Shown: positions 8,514 through 16,892, counted from the first letter of the stretch. The stretch is 35,544 bases of DNA from Burkholderiales bacterium (GCA_035543335.1 DASZZH010000013.1:1-35544), one strand, 5' to 3'. Notes: generated from the sequence alone by a model not told the origin. A program made the numbers and translations.

Positions 8514-8532
8514 CAAGGCGATGAACGCCTTG
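8514..8532 (-). promoter_or_regulatory. Intercistronic hairpin between ThDP lyase and frc
   Basis: A perfect 7-bp stem, CAAGGCG (8514-8520) and CGCCTTG (8526-8532), with a 5-base loop. On the minus strand it is followed by an AT-rich stretch but not a clean T-run. It could attenuate transcription or protect mRNA ends between the lyase and frc. Confidence 0.5.
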
Positions 8533-8579
8533 CCCCGGCAAGCGAAAATCAACCAGGCCCGGACTGAGTAAGTCCTGAA

Positions 8580-10280
8580 CTATTTGTACATGGTCTGGTT
8601 CATCGTCCCGCTCGAGTACACTTCGCGGTCGATCACCACGTCTACGAGGGCGGGTCTGTCGGAATCGCGCGCCTTCTCCAGCGCCGGTCGTATCTCCTCG
8701 GGTTGGGTGACGCGGATGCCGAAGCCGCCCATCGCCTCGGCAAACTTATCGAAGCGCACGTCCGCGAGCACATTGCCCACGTCTCCGCGTCCCGGAAATT
8801 TTCTTTCCTGGCCGTAACGAATCTGGTTCCAGGAGGAGTTGTTGCCGATGACGCCGACGAAAGGCAGCTTGTTGCGGACCATGGTCTCGAAGTCAAAGCC
8901 GGTGAGCCCGAACGATCCGTCGCCGAACAGTACTACTACGTCACGCCCGGGCTGGGTCAGCTTGGAAGCCAGCGCAAACCCAGTGCCCACACCAAGAGTG
9001 CCCAGGGGGCCCGGGTCCATCCAGCCGCCGGGCTTGTGCGGCTTTACGATCGAGCCCGAGAACGTCACGATGTCGCCGCCGTCGCCGATGTAAACCGTGT
9101 CTTCCAGCAGAAACTCGTTGATTTCGTGGCACAGCCGCACCGGATGAATCGGCACGGCGCCCGCCTTGATGATGGCGTCGTTCTTGCCATTGGTCTTTTC
9201 CTCATCCTCGCGCAGCATCTTGATGAACGGATCGTGCTTGCGCGCCGTATCGCCTTTCGAGGCCTCGCCCATGGCATTGAGGATCGCGCGCACATTGCCA
9301 ACCAGGCCGATGTCGAAATCGCGGTTGTAGCCGACATTGCGGTAATCCATGTCGAGGATAATGATCGTCGCCTTCGGGTTGAGACGCCGACCGTAGCCCA
9401 TGCGGAAGTCAAGCGGCGTGCCGGCGAGGAAGATGAGGTCGGCGTTGTCAAACGCGGTCTTGCGCGACGGCATGAAGTTATACGGATGGTTCCTCGGCAG
9501 CGACCCGCGCGCCGCGCCGTTGACGTAGATCGGGATGTTGAATTGACGCGCGAAGCGGTCCATCGCGTCGTGCGCGCGGCAGGCGCGTGCTTGCGTGCCG
9601 AACAGCGCCACCGGACGCTCCGCCCTGGCGATCGCTTGAGCAGCCTTAGCGATCTCGTTGGGGTCGCCCAAGAACTCGCCCTTGACGCGGAAGTTCTTCG
9701 GGATGCGCACCTTAGAAGCATCCACCTTGCCGTCAATCACGTCGTGGGGAAACTCCAGATAACCCGGCCCCGGCGCACCGTTGAACATTTCGCGGATCGC
9801 CTGCGACATCATCTCTGCGCAGCGCTCGGTGGTCATCACCATCGAGGCGAATTTGCTGATTGGCGTCATCATCGGCACGTGAGGGAGGTCCTGCAATGCC
9901 CCCATCTTGTACTGCTTGAGGGGGCCGCCCCCGCCCAACAGTAGCATCGGGCTCTCGGCGCGAAACGCATTGGCCACGCCAGTGACGGCGTCGGTGGTGC
10001 CGGGCCCGGCGGTCACCACTGCGCAGCCGATGCCGCCGGTGATGCGCGCTACCGCGTCGGCCGCATGGGCCGCCACTTGTTCATGACGCACGTCGATGAT
10101 TTGAATGCCCTCGTCGAGACAGCCGTTATAGATATCGATGATGTGGCCGCCGGAAATGGTGAAGATGTGCTTCACCCTTTCCTGCTTCAGCATCTTGGCA
10201 ACGATCTGCCCACCGCTGATTAACTGCGGCACGGCTTCTGTTACGGGTTGGGTTACAGGTTTTTCAGTGATGGTTCCCAT
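8580..10280 (-). CDS. ThDP-dependent lyase of the oxalyl-CoA decarboxylase / 2-hydroxyacyl-CoA lyase / acetolactate synthase superfamily
   Basis: A 566-residue three-domain ThDP enzyme. The Pyr domain has the cofactor-activating Glu67 in DVRHEQ, the central domain follows, and the PP domain has the Mg/ThDP motif from GDGSF (453-457) to GNN (479-481). Beside frc it would be expected to be oxalyl-CoA decarboxylase, but it lacks the GVVGIP segment and NNGGIY of classical Oxc. Instead it has TISGGHIIDIYNG at the equivalent place and a short tail ending NQTMYK. It looks closer to the broad group annotated as acetolactate synthase-like, some members of which act as 2-hydroxyacyl-CoA lyases (formyl-CoA plus carbonyl). 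ATG at 10280 is preferred over TTG at 10301 because GGAG lies 8 bases upstream. Class certain, substrate not. Confidence 0.88.
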   Translation of the reverse strand: MGTITEKPVTQPVTEAVPQLISGGQIVAKMLKQERVKHIFTISGGHIIDIYNGCLDEGIQIIDVRHEQVAAHAADAVARITGGIGCAVVTAGPGTTDAVTGVANAFRAESPMLLLGGGGPLKQYKMGALQDLPHVPMMTPISKFASMVMTTERCAEMMSQAIREMFNGAPGPGYLEFPHDVIDGKVDASKVRIPKNFRVKGEFLGDPNEIAKAAQAIARAERPVALFGTQARACRAHDAMDRFARQFNIPIYVNGAARGSLPRNHPYNFMPSRKTAFDNADLIFLAGTPLDFRMGYGRRLNPKATIIILDMDYRNVGYNRDFDIGLVGNVRAILNAMGEASKGDTARKHDPFIKMLREDEEKTNGKNDAIIKAGAVPIHPVRLCHEINEFLLEDTVYIGDGGDIVTFSGSIVKPHKPGGWMDPGPLGTLGVGTGFALASKLTQPGRDVVVLFGDGSFGLTGFDFETMVRNKLPFVGVIGNNSSWNQIRYGQERKFPGRGDVGNVLADVRFDKFAEAMGGFGIRVTQPEEIRPALEKARDSDRPALVDVVIDREVYSSGTMNQTMYK

Positions 10281-10550
10281 GATTGTTACTCCATTCTCCA
10301 ATAATTAGTGCCGGCAAAAGTGCACGTCATTCCAGCACAAGCACAGTTCATAATTTTTATAATGAAAGCAGTAAACTCAAATCGCCTGGAATATCTAGTG
10401 CCCGCATCCCGTGGCCAGAACACGGGGAAACCTTAACAATCCAGTATTTAAGCCGTATCATAGACAGTCGTGGCGGCTATATCCTTGACCCATGTCAATT
10501 TTCGTCCACGTCCCGGCCCGCACGCGGTTTCTGTCGCATAAACGTCATCT
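10281..10550. promoter_or_regulatory. Divergent promoter region between ThDP lyase and Crp/Fnr regulator
   Basis: 270 bases separate the outward-facing lyase (-) and regulator (+) genes. The segment holds an AT-rich core with a TATAAT at 10358-10363 and the perfect dyad described at 10485-10498. It is the natural control region for both genes. Exact start sites cannot be read from sequence. Confidence 0.6.
10485..10498. promoter_or_regulatory. FNR-like operator TTGAC-N4-GTCAA (copy 1)
   Basis: Perfect dyad TTGAC-CCAT-GTCAA, matching the TTGA-N6-TCAA skeleton of the FNR box. It lies about 53 bases upstream of the Crp/Fnr-type regulator start and about 205 bases upstream of the lyase start. 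That regulator has the E-x-x-S-R recognition pattern expected for TTGA half-sites, so autoregulation is likely. A second copy with a different core lies at 15521-15534. Confidence 0.7.
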
Positions 10551-11168
10551 ATGGCTCTGGTAGCAAATCACCCCGAAAGAGACATCATCCGCGTTCAGCT
10601 CAAGCAAAACGTCGTGCTGAAGCGGATGACCGCGGACGAGATGGCCGAGCTGGAACCCCATCTGGTCGTGGTAGATTGCCAAAAGAGGGAATGCTTGCTG
10701 CATCAGGGGGATTTTGAGATGGAGCAGTACTTTATTCTCGACGGGATACTGAAGCGGGTGGTGGCGAATCAGCAGGGCAAGCAGATGATCCTGCGCTTCG
10801 CCGATGAGCGCAACATGGAAACGAGCTACGCCGCATGGCGGCTCAAGACACCCGCGCCGTACAGCATCATGGCCGTCACCAAGGCGCGTGTAGCTAAGAT
10901 GCCGCTCCCGCAATGGGCTGAGTTCATGGACCGACACGTGGACATCAAGCAAGCGTTCGAGTACGAAGTCATGCACCACATGAGTGAAATAATGGCGCAT
11001 ACCATCACGCTCCACCTGCTCGACGCCACTGGCCGGGTGCACCGCTTCTTGCGTAAACATCCTGAGCTTTCCGATCGTGTGCCGAAGAAGGAACTCGCCT
11101 CGTACCTCAATCTTTCCGCGGAGACGTTGAGCCGGTTACAGCACGCCGGGAAAATTCAACTCAGATAA
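10551..11168 (+). CDS. Crp/Fnr-family transcriptional regulator
   Basis: A 205-residue regulator with an N-terminal cyclic-nucleotide-binding-like beta roll (about 20-125), a long dimer helix (about 130-160) and a C-terminal winged helix. The recognition helix reads LSAETLSRL (188-196), with Glu191, Ser194 and Arg195 in the E-x-x-S-R arrangement of FNR-type proteins, predicting TTGA half-sites. Only two cysteines (Cys43, Cys49) are present and the N-terminal cysteine cluster of FNR is absent, so it is not an iron-sulfur oxygen sensor of the FNR kind. The effector is unknown. No strong ribosome site precedes the ATG. The 3' end overlaps the convergent permease gene by 13 bases. It probably controls the oxalate cluster. 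Confidence 0.9.
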   Translation: MALVANHPERDIIRVQLKQNVVLKRMTADEMAELEPHLVVVDCQKRECLLHQGDFEMEQYFILDGILKRVVANQQGKQMILRFADERNMETSYAAWRLKTPAPYSIMAVTKARVAKMPLPQWAEFMDRHVDIKQAFEYEVMHHMSEIMAHTITLHLLDATGRVHRFLRKHPELSDRVPKKELASYLNLSAETLSRLQHAGKIQLR

Positions 11169-11932
11169 TGCCACCCGACCTGTACCGCCAATATCAGCGC
11201 CATCACCCACAACACCTTTCTTAGCAGCCCGTGGTACACCTCGGGATGGATGCGGCTTTGGATGCGCATGCCGAACAGCAGCGCCGCGACCGAAATGATC
11301 GTCAGAGGTGCGGTAGCGATAAGAGTAGTAAGGCCGATCTGGCCGGAGATCCCGAAGGTCACCGCTTGGGTGGACTTGCCGACCAGGAAGCAGAGGTTGA
11401 GGATCTGCGTCATCGCGAGGGGCCCCAAGCCCAGAGCCATGAAGTAAATGATCAACGGCGGCACGGCCACATTTACCGTTCCCGATAGGAACCCTGCGAG
11501 CAAGCCAAATAGCGGTGCGGAGGCGCGCGGATGGCGCTTAAGCCACGACCAGTCGAGCTTGCGGAAACGGGCTTGCTGGAGATACACCACGATCATTAAA
11601 GCGAGCAGCAGCTTCAACGGTTCGGGATCGGTGGCGATGAGAACTCGCGTGCCGACAATGGCTCCTATCAGCACGTAAACTGCGACCGGCCAATGCTTAC
11701 CTATGCTCAAGCGCCAGTTTCCCCCCCTCACGATGCTCACCAGATTGATCAAGATATTCGGAAACAGGGTGGTGAGGATCGCGGTTTTGATGTCCGTCAT
11801 CATTGCGATCATCGGTGTGGAAATCACCGGGAAACCAAAGCCCAGGGTGCCATGGGCGAGCGCTGCGATGATGATGACGATCAGCACGAAAACAAACGAT
11901 GGCGATGCAAGAAAGGCATCGAGTTGGGGCAT
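11156..11932 (-). CDS. TauE/SafE (TSUP) family membrane permease
   Basis: A 258-residue integral membrane protein with roughly eight hydrophobic helices. Two related half-repeats are visible: GTLGFGFPVISTP near the N-terminus and LAGFLSGTVNVAVPPLI in the middle, the arrangement of the TauE/SafE family. Members export or import small anions such as sulfite, sulfoacetate or organosulfonates; some sit in carboxylate clusters. ATG at 11932 is chosen over a TTG at 11983 because the extra 17 residues are basic and polar, and a hairpin (11973-11996) overlaps that TTG. Its location among oxalate genes suggests transport of a small carboxylate or an exchange anion, but the substrate is not readable from sequence. 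Confidence 0.85.
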   Translation of the reverse strand: MPQLDAFLASPSFVFVLIVIIIAALAHGTLGFGFPVISTPMIAMMTDIKTAILTTLFPNILINLVSIVRGGNWRLSIGKHWPVAVYVLIGAIVGTRVLIATDPEPLKLLLALMIVVYLQQARFRKLDWSWLKRHPRASAPLFGLLAGFLSGTVNVAVPPLIIYFMALGLGPLAMTQILNLCFLVGKSTQAVTFGISGQIGLTTLIATAPLTIISVAALLFGMRIQSRIHPEVYHGLLRKVLWVMALILAVQVGWHYLS

Positions 11933-11972
11933 GGATTTAAGAACTAAGCAAAATTTCCGGTACTGTTTATCG

Positions 11973-11996
11973 CCCTTAGCCAAAAAAGGCTAAGGG
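11973..11996. promoter_or_regulatory. Perfect 9-bp inverted repeat upstream of the TSUP permease
   Basis: CCCTTAGCC (11973-11981) and GGCTAAGGG (11988-11996) flank an A6 loop. It lies about 40 bases upstream of the chosen permease ATG, in the leader or operator position. No T-run follows on either strand, so a regulatory or mRNA-leader structure is more likely than a terminator. Confidence 0.5.
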
Positions 11997-12071
11997 GCAT
12001 TTGTTCACTCAAGGCGGATAGTTTCCTGCACCGGGTCAGTAGAAGACTCGCCGCCAAGTAAGAGCGCGTCC

Positions 12072-12106
12072 ACTAAACAAAAAGGCAGGGCGCTGACCCT
12101 GCCTTT
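12072..12106 (-). terminator. Rho-independent terminator downstream of the OxlT-like gene
   Basis: A perfect 10-bp stem, AAAGGCAGGG (12081-12090) and CCCTGCCTTT (12097-12106), with a 6-base loop. On the minus strand it is followed by TTTTTGTTT, giving a classical terminator for the antiporter transcript. A second 8-bp hairpin without T-run (AGCGTTAT and ATAACGCT, 12135-12157) lies between it and the antiporter stop codon. Confidence 0.88.
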
Positions 12107-12184
12107 CTTGGAGCTCCGCGTATGGCCCGAAACCAGCGTTATCTTAATAATAACGCTCCGACTGAGCGGCCCTCAACCCGCCCG

Positions 12185-13513
12185 CTAGGCCGGTTGAGCA
12201 GCTACTCGCTGCGCATCGGCTTCTATGTGGGCGCTCCGTATCGGCCGCAATACGAACCAAGCCATCAATGCGGCGATGGCGTTCATGATACTGGCAACGA
12301 TGAACACTGCGTGCCAGTTGCCAGTCGCTGCAGTAAGTATGCTCGAAAAGGGGACCAGCAGCGAAGCCGTACCCTTCGCGGTGTAGAGCATCCCCGCGTT
12401 TGCCGCCGCAAATTTGGTCCCAAAAGTATCCGTGCAGGTGGAAGGGAATAAACTGTAAATCTCGCCCCAAGCAAAAAACACCAGCCCGGACAGGAGCACG
12501 AAGGCGACGGGATCCTGGCCGTATACGTATAGCGCAAAGATGCCTATTGCTTCCAAGCCGAAGGCAATCAGCATGGTCATTTCCCGCCCGATCTGGTCGG
12601 AGACCCAGCCAAAGAACGGGCGCGTCAGGCCGTTCAAGATGCGGTCAATCGATAGCGCGAATGTGAGCGCCGGCAGAGTGAGGCCCAAAAGGCTCACGGG
12701 AATGCCGGCAATTTTGAAGTCCTTGGCGATCGGAGCCAACTGTGCCGTTGCCATCAGGCCGCCGGCCGCTACCATCACGAACATGAAGTACAAGACCCAG
12801 AACACAGGCTGGCGCAGAAGCTCCAGCGGCCGGTAATTGCGCTGCGTCTGCGGCACCTGTGGAGAGGGAGAAGGAGTCACCGCTTTTTTCGCGAGCTCGG
12901 GGCTAGCTACATGCTGTGGAGCTGTTAACCCCAAAGACATCAGGACCACGATCGCGCCCTGAGCAACGCCGAAGTAGAGGAAAGCCGCCTCATATCCCAT
13001 CGTTTTAATGATCGCGGAAATGGGTATGATGGTAAGCGCCGAGCCCATGCCGAATCCCGCCGCAGTAAGCCCCGCCGCTAGGCCGCGCCGATCGGCGAAC
13101 CACTTCAGCGCGTTGCCGACACAAGTGCCATAGACGGCGCCAGCACCGATCCCGCTAATAGCCGCGGCAACGTAAAGCGCTGTGAGCGACGTGGCGAAAG
13201 AATTCAGGGTCCATCCAATGCCACATAAAATGCCGCCTACAAGGACCACTAGACGCGGACCATAGACATCAACCAAATATCCCTCGATTGGGACCAGCCA
13301 GGTTTCGGTCAGCACGAAAATCGTGAAGGCCACCTGGATTGCGGCTCTGGTCCAGCCGTACTTTTCAGAAATCGGGAGGACGAATAAAGTCCAGCCGTAT
13401 TGCAGATTAGCGATCATCACCATGCAGATGATGCCCAAGATGAGTTGCAACCATCTATAGGAAGCCGGCTTGGTGCCAAACGTCGTCTGTGGATTCATTT
13501 GTGGTACCTTCAT
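12185..13513 (-). CDS. oxlT: MFS oxalate/formate antiporter-like transporter (OxlT type)
   Basis: A 442-residue protein with twelve hydrophobic segments and a central polar loop (about 200-228). It follows Oxalobacter OxlT: QYGWTLF at 38-44, DVYGPR at 82-87, WFADRRGLAAG at 138-148, RPFFGWVSDQIGR at 298-310 and FPSTCTDTFGT at 356-366. The two basic residues that bind oxalate in OxlT (Arg272, Lys355) align with Arg298 and Lys380 in YTAKGTAS. OxlT exchanges oxalate for formate across the inner membrane. The reading frame opens at ATG 13513; a second ATG at 13498 has AAGG 8 bases upstream and may be the true start. Direction of transport here cannot be told. Confidence 0.9.
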   Translation of the reverse strand: MKVPQMNPQTTFGTKPASYRWLQLILGIICMVMIANLQYGWTLFVLPISEKYGWTRAAIQVAFTIFVLTETWLVPIEGYLVDVYGPRLVVLVGGILCGIGWTLNSFATSLTALYVAAAISGIGAGAVYGTCVGNALKWFADRRGLAAGLTAAGFGMGSALTIIPISAIIKTMGYEAAFLYFGVAQGAIVVLMSLGLTAPQHVASPELAKKAVTPSPSPQVPQTQRNYRPLELLRQPVFWVLYFMFVMVAAGGLMATAQLAPIAKDFKIAGIPVSLLGLTLPALTFALSIDRILNGLTRPFFGWVSDQIGREMTMLIAFGLEAIGIFALYVYGQDPVAFVLLSGLVFFAWGEIYSLFPSTCTDTFGTKFAAANAGMLYTAKGTASLLVPFSSILTAATGNWHAVFIVASIMNAIAALMAWFVLRPIRSAHIEADAQRVAAQPA

Positions 13514-13646
13514 TTTTATCAGGTTAGCCTAACCAGCTCGTGATCATGTTTGTGCGAGTCAACACTCCAATGGCAACGGGACGGTCCAACTCGTTACCGC
13601 TTGGCCCGACCGGGTTTTATTATTCCGTCATATATATATTGAGGTA

Positions 13647-15032
13647 TCAGAAGTTATAGCTCATACCTACCGAAAAGGCTTGCACGGTTGCTCCGGTAAA
13701 ACAGGACCCCCCTGTCCCCGGTGTCGCGCTCGCGCCCCCGTCATGGCAATCCGTGGTAATACCATGACCGCTGGCGCCGAGGTCATAGTGGGCGCCATTA
13801 CTATTGACCTGACGCGCATAGACGGCATACCAGGTGGTTCGGTTGTCAAAATTGTGCTTGTACATGATGGTGTACATGTTGGCCCAATTGTCAACCGGAC
13901 CTGTGGCGTGCGTGCCGTCCAACCGATTGGTGCCGGGATCGCCCGGTGTCCTTGAAGCATGGCCCCAGCCGAAGCTAACATCGTCTTTGTCATTGATCCT
14001 CTGGGTCAATGCCAGCCACCAGCCGTGGCGGTCCCGTTCGTTGAAGTTCGGGTCGGGGGAATTGCGGATCATCCTCTCGTAGATAACATTGACGGTAGTC
14101 TTGGTAGGAAATTTGTACTGTACGCCGAACTTATAGGCATGTTCATCGAAGATACCGATAGAGCCATCCGGGGAATCCCCCCCGTTTGCCGCCTCATCGG
14201 TGGTACGGTTGACGCGTTTGTGCAGTTCGTACGCCACGATCACGTACAGCGGAAGTTCAGGGGATTGGTATACGCCTGCCAGACTGTAGGCGTTGTCGAA
14301 CGCGCCGTCATTGCATAGGGGAAGGTTTCCCCCGGTGCAGCTGGGTTCACCGCTCGCGGCGCCGAGGTTATCGGGCGACCTGTTCTGTCCGGGAGAATAC
14401 AGTGCGCTGAAGGAGAAGCCGCTCCAATTCGGCGATTCATACCAAGCTGAGTGAGAGAGCCGGAGGTCAAATTCGGCGCGGTTGTCGCCGCCGGTGTTGC
14501 CCATGATGCTGTTGTAGTCGCCCACCGAGGCGGAGAACGGATCCATGCGTGCGGTGGACAGTTTGTAAGGTGTGTCGGTCTTGCCGACCTTGATGGCACC
14601 GAAGCCTCCCGCGAGACCCAGGAAACTGTTGCGCGATGCGAGCGCACCATTCACATTGTTGTCGGTGCCGGAAGCATTCGTCAGCCTCGTGCCGGGGGTC
14701 GCGGACACGTCGACCGCGCCCTCAATCTGGAACACCGCTTTTAAATCAGTGCTGAAGAGGTTATGGCTGGCACGTAGCCCGAAGTAAGAAAGGTTGCTCG
14801 AAATATCAGGCTGCCAACTCAACCTGCCCTGAGCGGGGTCCCCATTCTGCTTAACTCTTCCCGAAATGCCCTTAGTAGCCGTGTCTATGGACATATCGAG
14901 GTGGCCATAGAGCTGCACCATTGTTTCAGCCCAAACTGCCTCGGTCTCGGCTGCGAAAACGGGTAACGGAGCAGCAAAAACTCCGGCAACTGCAAGGACA
15001 ACTCCTTTGACAGCTACTTTTCTCTTGTTCAT
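13647..15032 (-). CDS. Gram-negative general porin (outer membrane)
   Basis: A 461-residue outer-membrane porin. It has a signal peptide of about 28 residues ending in VFAAE, a mature start VQLYGHLDMSID typical of betaproteobacterial porins, the LGLAGGFGAIKVGKTDTPY segment of trimeric porins, alternating amphipathic strands, and the terminal phenylalanine in GMSYNF. AAGGAG lies 7 bases before the ATG. It is upstream of the OxlT-like gene on the same strand and likely gives small carboxylates access to the periplasm. A Crp/Fnr-type site copy lies about 490 bases upstream (15521). Confidence 0.92.
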   Translation of the reverse strand: MNKRKVAVKGVVLAVAGVFAAPLPVFAAETEAVWAETMVQLYGHLDMSIDTATKGISGRVKQNGDPAQGRLSWQPDISSNLSYFGLRASHNLFSTDLKAVFQIEGAVDVSATPGTRLTNASGTDNNVNGALASRNSFLGLAGGFGAIKVGKTDTPYKLSTARMDPFSASVGDYNSIMGNTGGDNRAEFDLRLSHSAWYESPNWSGFSFSALYSPGQNRSPDNLGAASGEPSCTGGNLPLCNDGAFDNAYSLAGVYQSPELPLYVIVAYELHKRVNRTTDEAANGGDSPDGSIGIFDEHAYKFGVQYKFPTKTTVNVIYERMIRNSPDPNFNERDRHGWWLALTQRINDKDDVSFGWGHASRTPGDPGTNRLDGTHATGPVDNWANMYTIMYKHNFDNRTTWYAVYARQVNSNGAHYDLGASGHGITTDCHDGGASATPGTGGSCFTGATVQAFSVGMSYNF

Positions 15033-15596
15033 TATTCTCTCCTTAGAGTAATAGTGGAATCATCTTCAATCCACGCCATCTTGCGTCTGGGAACGGTTTC
15101 GAGCTTGTTTAATTGAAACTTGCTTAATTCCCCCTTCAAGGGGCATTATGTTGACGGGGTATTGTGGGAATCAAGAGTTGGTACTGTATGCGTTAAATGT
15201 TGGTTAGCAGTTCAACGTTGTCCATGGTCGCCGAATCTGGCGCGGGAAAAGGATGAACCGGCAACATGAACTGGATGCCCCACAAACTAGAAAAAGTGAG
15301 GGCTATCAACACTTAATGCAGACGGAATTTGTCTTAGAATATTTATTTATATATCTGCCTCTCAATATGGAGGTTCCGTTTTTTTTGAACCGACTTTCTT
15401 GCTGATGCTGCACGGTGGAGATGTTCGTCTCGTTCTCACCTGAATCGAGAATATTTTTTAGTAACAAAAATAAGCAGCTTGATTGGCAGAATCACCACGG
15501 CTCTATTTCGTAACCAATTCTTGACTGCGGTCAAGGCATCTACCCTCAACTCGTGCGAACTTATTGCCCTAAAGGGCATGGCATACGTTTGAATCG
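15033..15596. other. Long AT-rich region upstream of the porin
   Basis: 564 bases without a convincing gene and lower in GC than the surroundings. Contents: a direct repeat CTTG(T/C)TTAATT at about 15104-15130; a short dyad CCCCTT-C-AAGGGG at 15131-15143; a T8 run inside GGTTC...GAACC near 15373; the TTGAC-N4-GTCAA dyad at 15521-15534; and a short GCCCT-AA-AGGGC repeat near 15566, just before the truncated transposase. It probably contains the porin promoter; part may be insertion-element debris. Confidence 0.5.
15521..15534. promoter_or_regulatory. FNR-like operator TTGAC-N4-GTCAA (copy 2)
   Basis: Perfect dyad TTGAC-TGCG-GTCAA with the same half-sites as 10485-10498 but a different 4-base core, so the arms, not the spacer, are conserved. 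It lies about 490 bases upstream of the porin and 63 bases upstream of the transposase fragment. Distance to the porin is large for direct activation; an insertion may have separated them. Confidence 0.6.
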
Positions 15597-16166
15597 GTGA
15601 TAGGTCTGCTAGGAGTCATATTGGATTCTTACAATTTCTGCAGGGTTGCAAACATTTTGACCGCTCTGTCGCCTGACGAACGCAGACTACTAGCAGGCCG
15701 ATTACAGGAGCAGCTTAATCAACTCACTCTGAGCAAGGGACGTGCAGGATTAGACGATGTCAAGAGTTGCCCTCATTGCGGCTGCAACGACATAGGCCAT
15801 TGGGGTTGGAGTTGTAAGCTCCCACGTTACCGCTGTCAAAGTTGCAAGCGCACTTTCAATATACTTACAAACACGAGCCTGTCACGGTTGCGTCACCGGG
15901 AGCGATGGCTTACCTTCGCCGGCACAATGTGCGAAAAGCGGAGTATCCGTAATTCGGCAAAGGCCTGCGGAGTGCATAGCACAACAGCGCACCGCTGGCT
16001 CCATCGCTTTAGAGACTGTGCTCCTCTTGAGAAAGCAAGAATGATTTCCGCTATCGTCCTGAGCACTTCAAACGAACATTCCCGGATTGGGGTGTTTGAC
16101 GAGATCCCTGAAGCCTTGGGTTGGTGGAGTGATTTGCTACCGTTGCTACTCTCGTCACTGATGTGA
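15597..16166 (+). pseudogene. Truncated IS1595-like transposase
   Basis: The 189-codon frame starts at GTG and encodes the N-terminal part of an IS1595-type transposase. A LSPDERRLLAGRL segment is followed by a zinc ribbon with CPHCGC (about 58-63) and CQSCKRTF (about 80-87), then the RHRERW and AKACGVHSTTAHRWLHRF helix-turn-helix region. The DDE catalytic domain that should follow is missing: after about residue 150 the sequence becomes a short unrelated tail and stops. I see no continuation in other frames up to 16300 and no clear terminal inverted repeats. It is most likely a dead remnant. Confidence 0.75.
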
Positions 16167-16300
16167 GATCCAATAAGCGAATGACATAATCGCCCACGTC
16201 GCTAAAATGTCTCACGCGCTTACCACGACTTCTTCTACCACAAGAAAAATTACGGGGCTGAACTGTTCCACTCGTCTGGCCCACTATCGAAAGTCATGAT

Positions 16301-16738
16301 ATGCCGAAAATTGCAGCAACTGAATTAAGGGCGGGGTTAAGAGGGTCTGCCGAAATGACGGTCGCGGAACAGCATATAGCGCCACACATAGGCAGCGGCC
16401 ATGTGAAAGTGCTGGCGACCCCGGTCTTGGTGACGCTTATGGAAGCAGCCGCACTGGAAGCCGTGCATGGCCTGTTGCCCGAGGGGTATCAGTCAGTGGG
16501 AACCCGCATTGATGTACATCATTTTGCTGCTACGCCGGTCGGCATGCGCGTAACGGTCAGCGCAGAGGTAATCAAGGTCGATGGACGCTCTATCACGTTC
16601 CGCTTAATTGCCGAGGACGAGAAAGAACGAATCGGCGAGGGGAGCCACGAGCGCATAATTATTAACGTTGCGCGTTTCGATCAGCGAGTTAAACAGAAAG
16701 TCATCGGACGGGCCACAGAAGTACCTAGAAAACATTAG
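16301..16738 (+). CDS. Hotdog thioesterase of the fluoroacetyl-CoA thioesterase (FlK) family
   Basis: A 145-residue hotdog-fold protein. It aligns by eye with FlK of Streptomyces cattleya. ATPVLVTLMEAA carries Thr40 and Glu48, VGTRIDVHHFAATP carries His74 (FlK Thr42, Glu50, His76), and GSHERIIINVARF is the late strand with the conserved HER. FlK hydrolyses fluoroacetyl-CoA; most relatives act on other short acyl-CoAs. The ATG at 16301 fits the family N-terminus (a GLRGSAEMTV-like segment precedes the core), though an internal ATG at 16355 has AGAGGG upstream. It sits between mobile-element debris and unknown genes, so context gives little help. A role in clearing short toxic acyl-CoAs is plausible. 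Confidence 0.82.
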   Translation: MPKIAATELRAGLRGSAEMTVAEQHIAPHIGSGHVKVLATPVLVTLMEAAALEAVHGLLPEGYQSVGTRIDVHHFAATPVGMRVTVSAEVIKVDGRSITFRLIAEDEKERIGEGSHERIIINVARFDQRVKQKVIGRATEVPRKH

Positions 16739-16892
16739 GGCGAGATTGTATGAGTTCAGCATCGATACGCCGATACTCAATCGAGCGACTCCCGCAGTCA
16801 GCTTTTTTAGTACCGGGGCAGCCGGTTTGCAGCGGCAGCTCTTTACAACTATTATAGACACTCGTCTTTTATTTTAAAAAGCAGAACCGGAA

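Noticed and set aside
8703..9944. Open frame on the plus strand opposite the ThDP lyase
   Set aside because: Antisense of a gene with clear catalytic motifs; no start signal.
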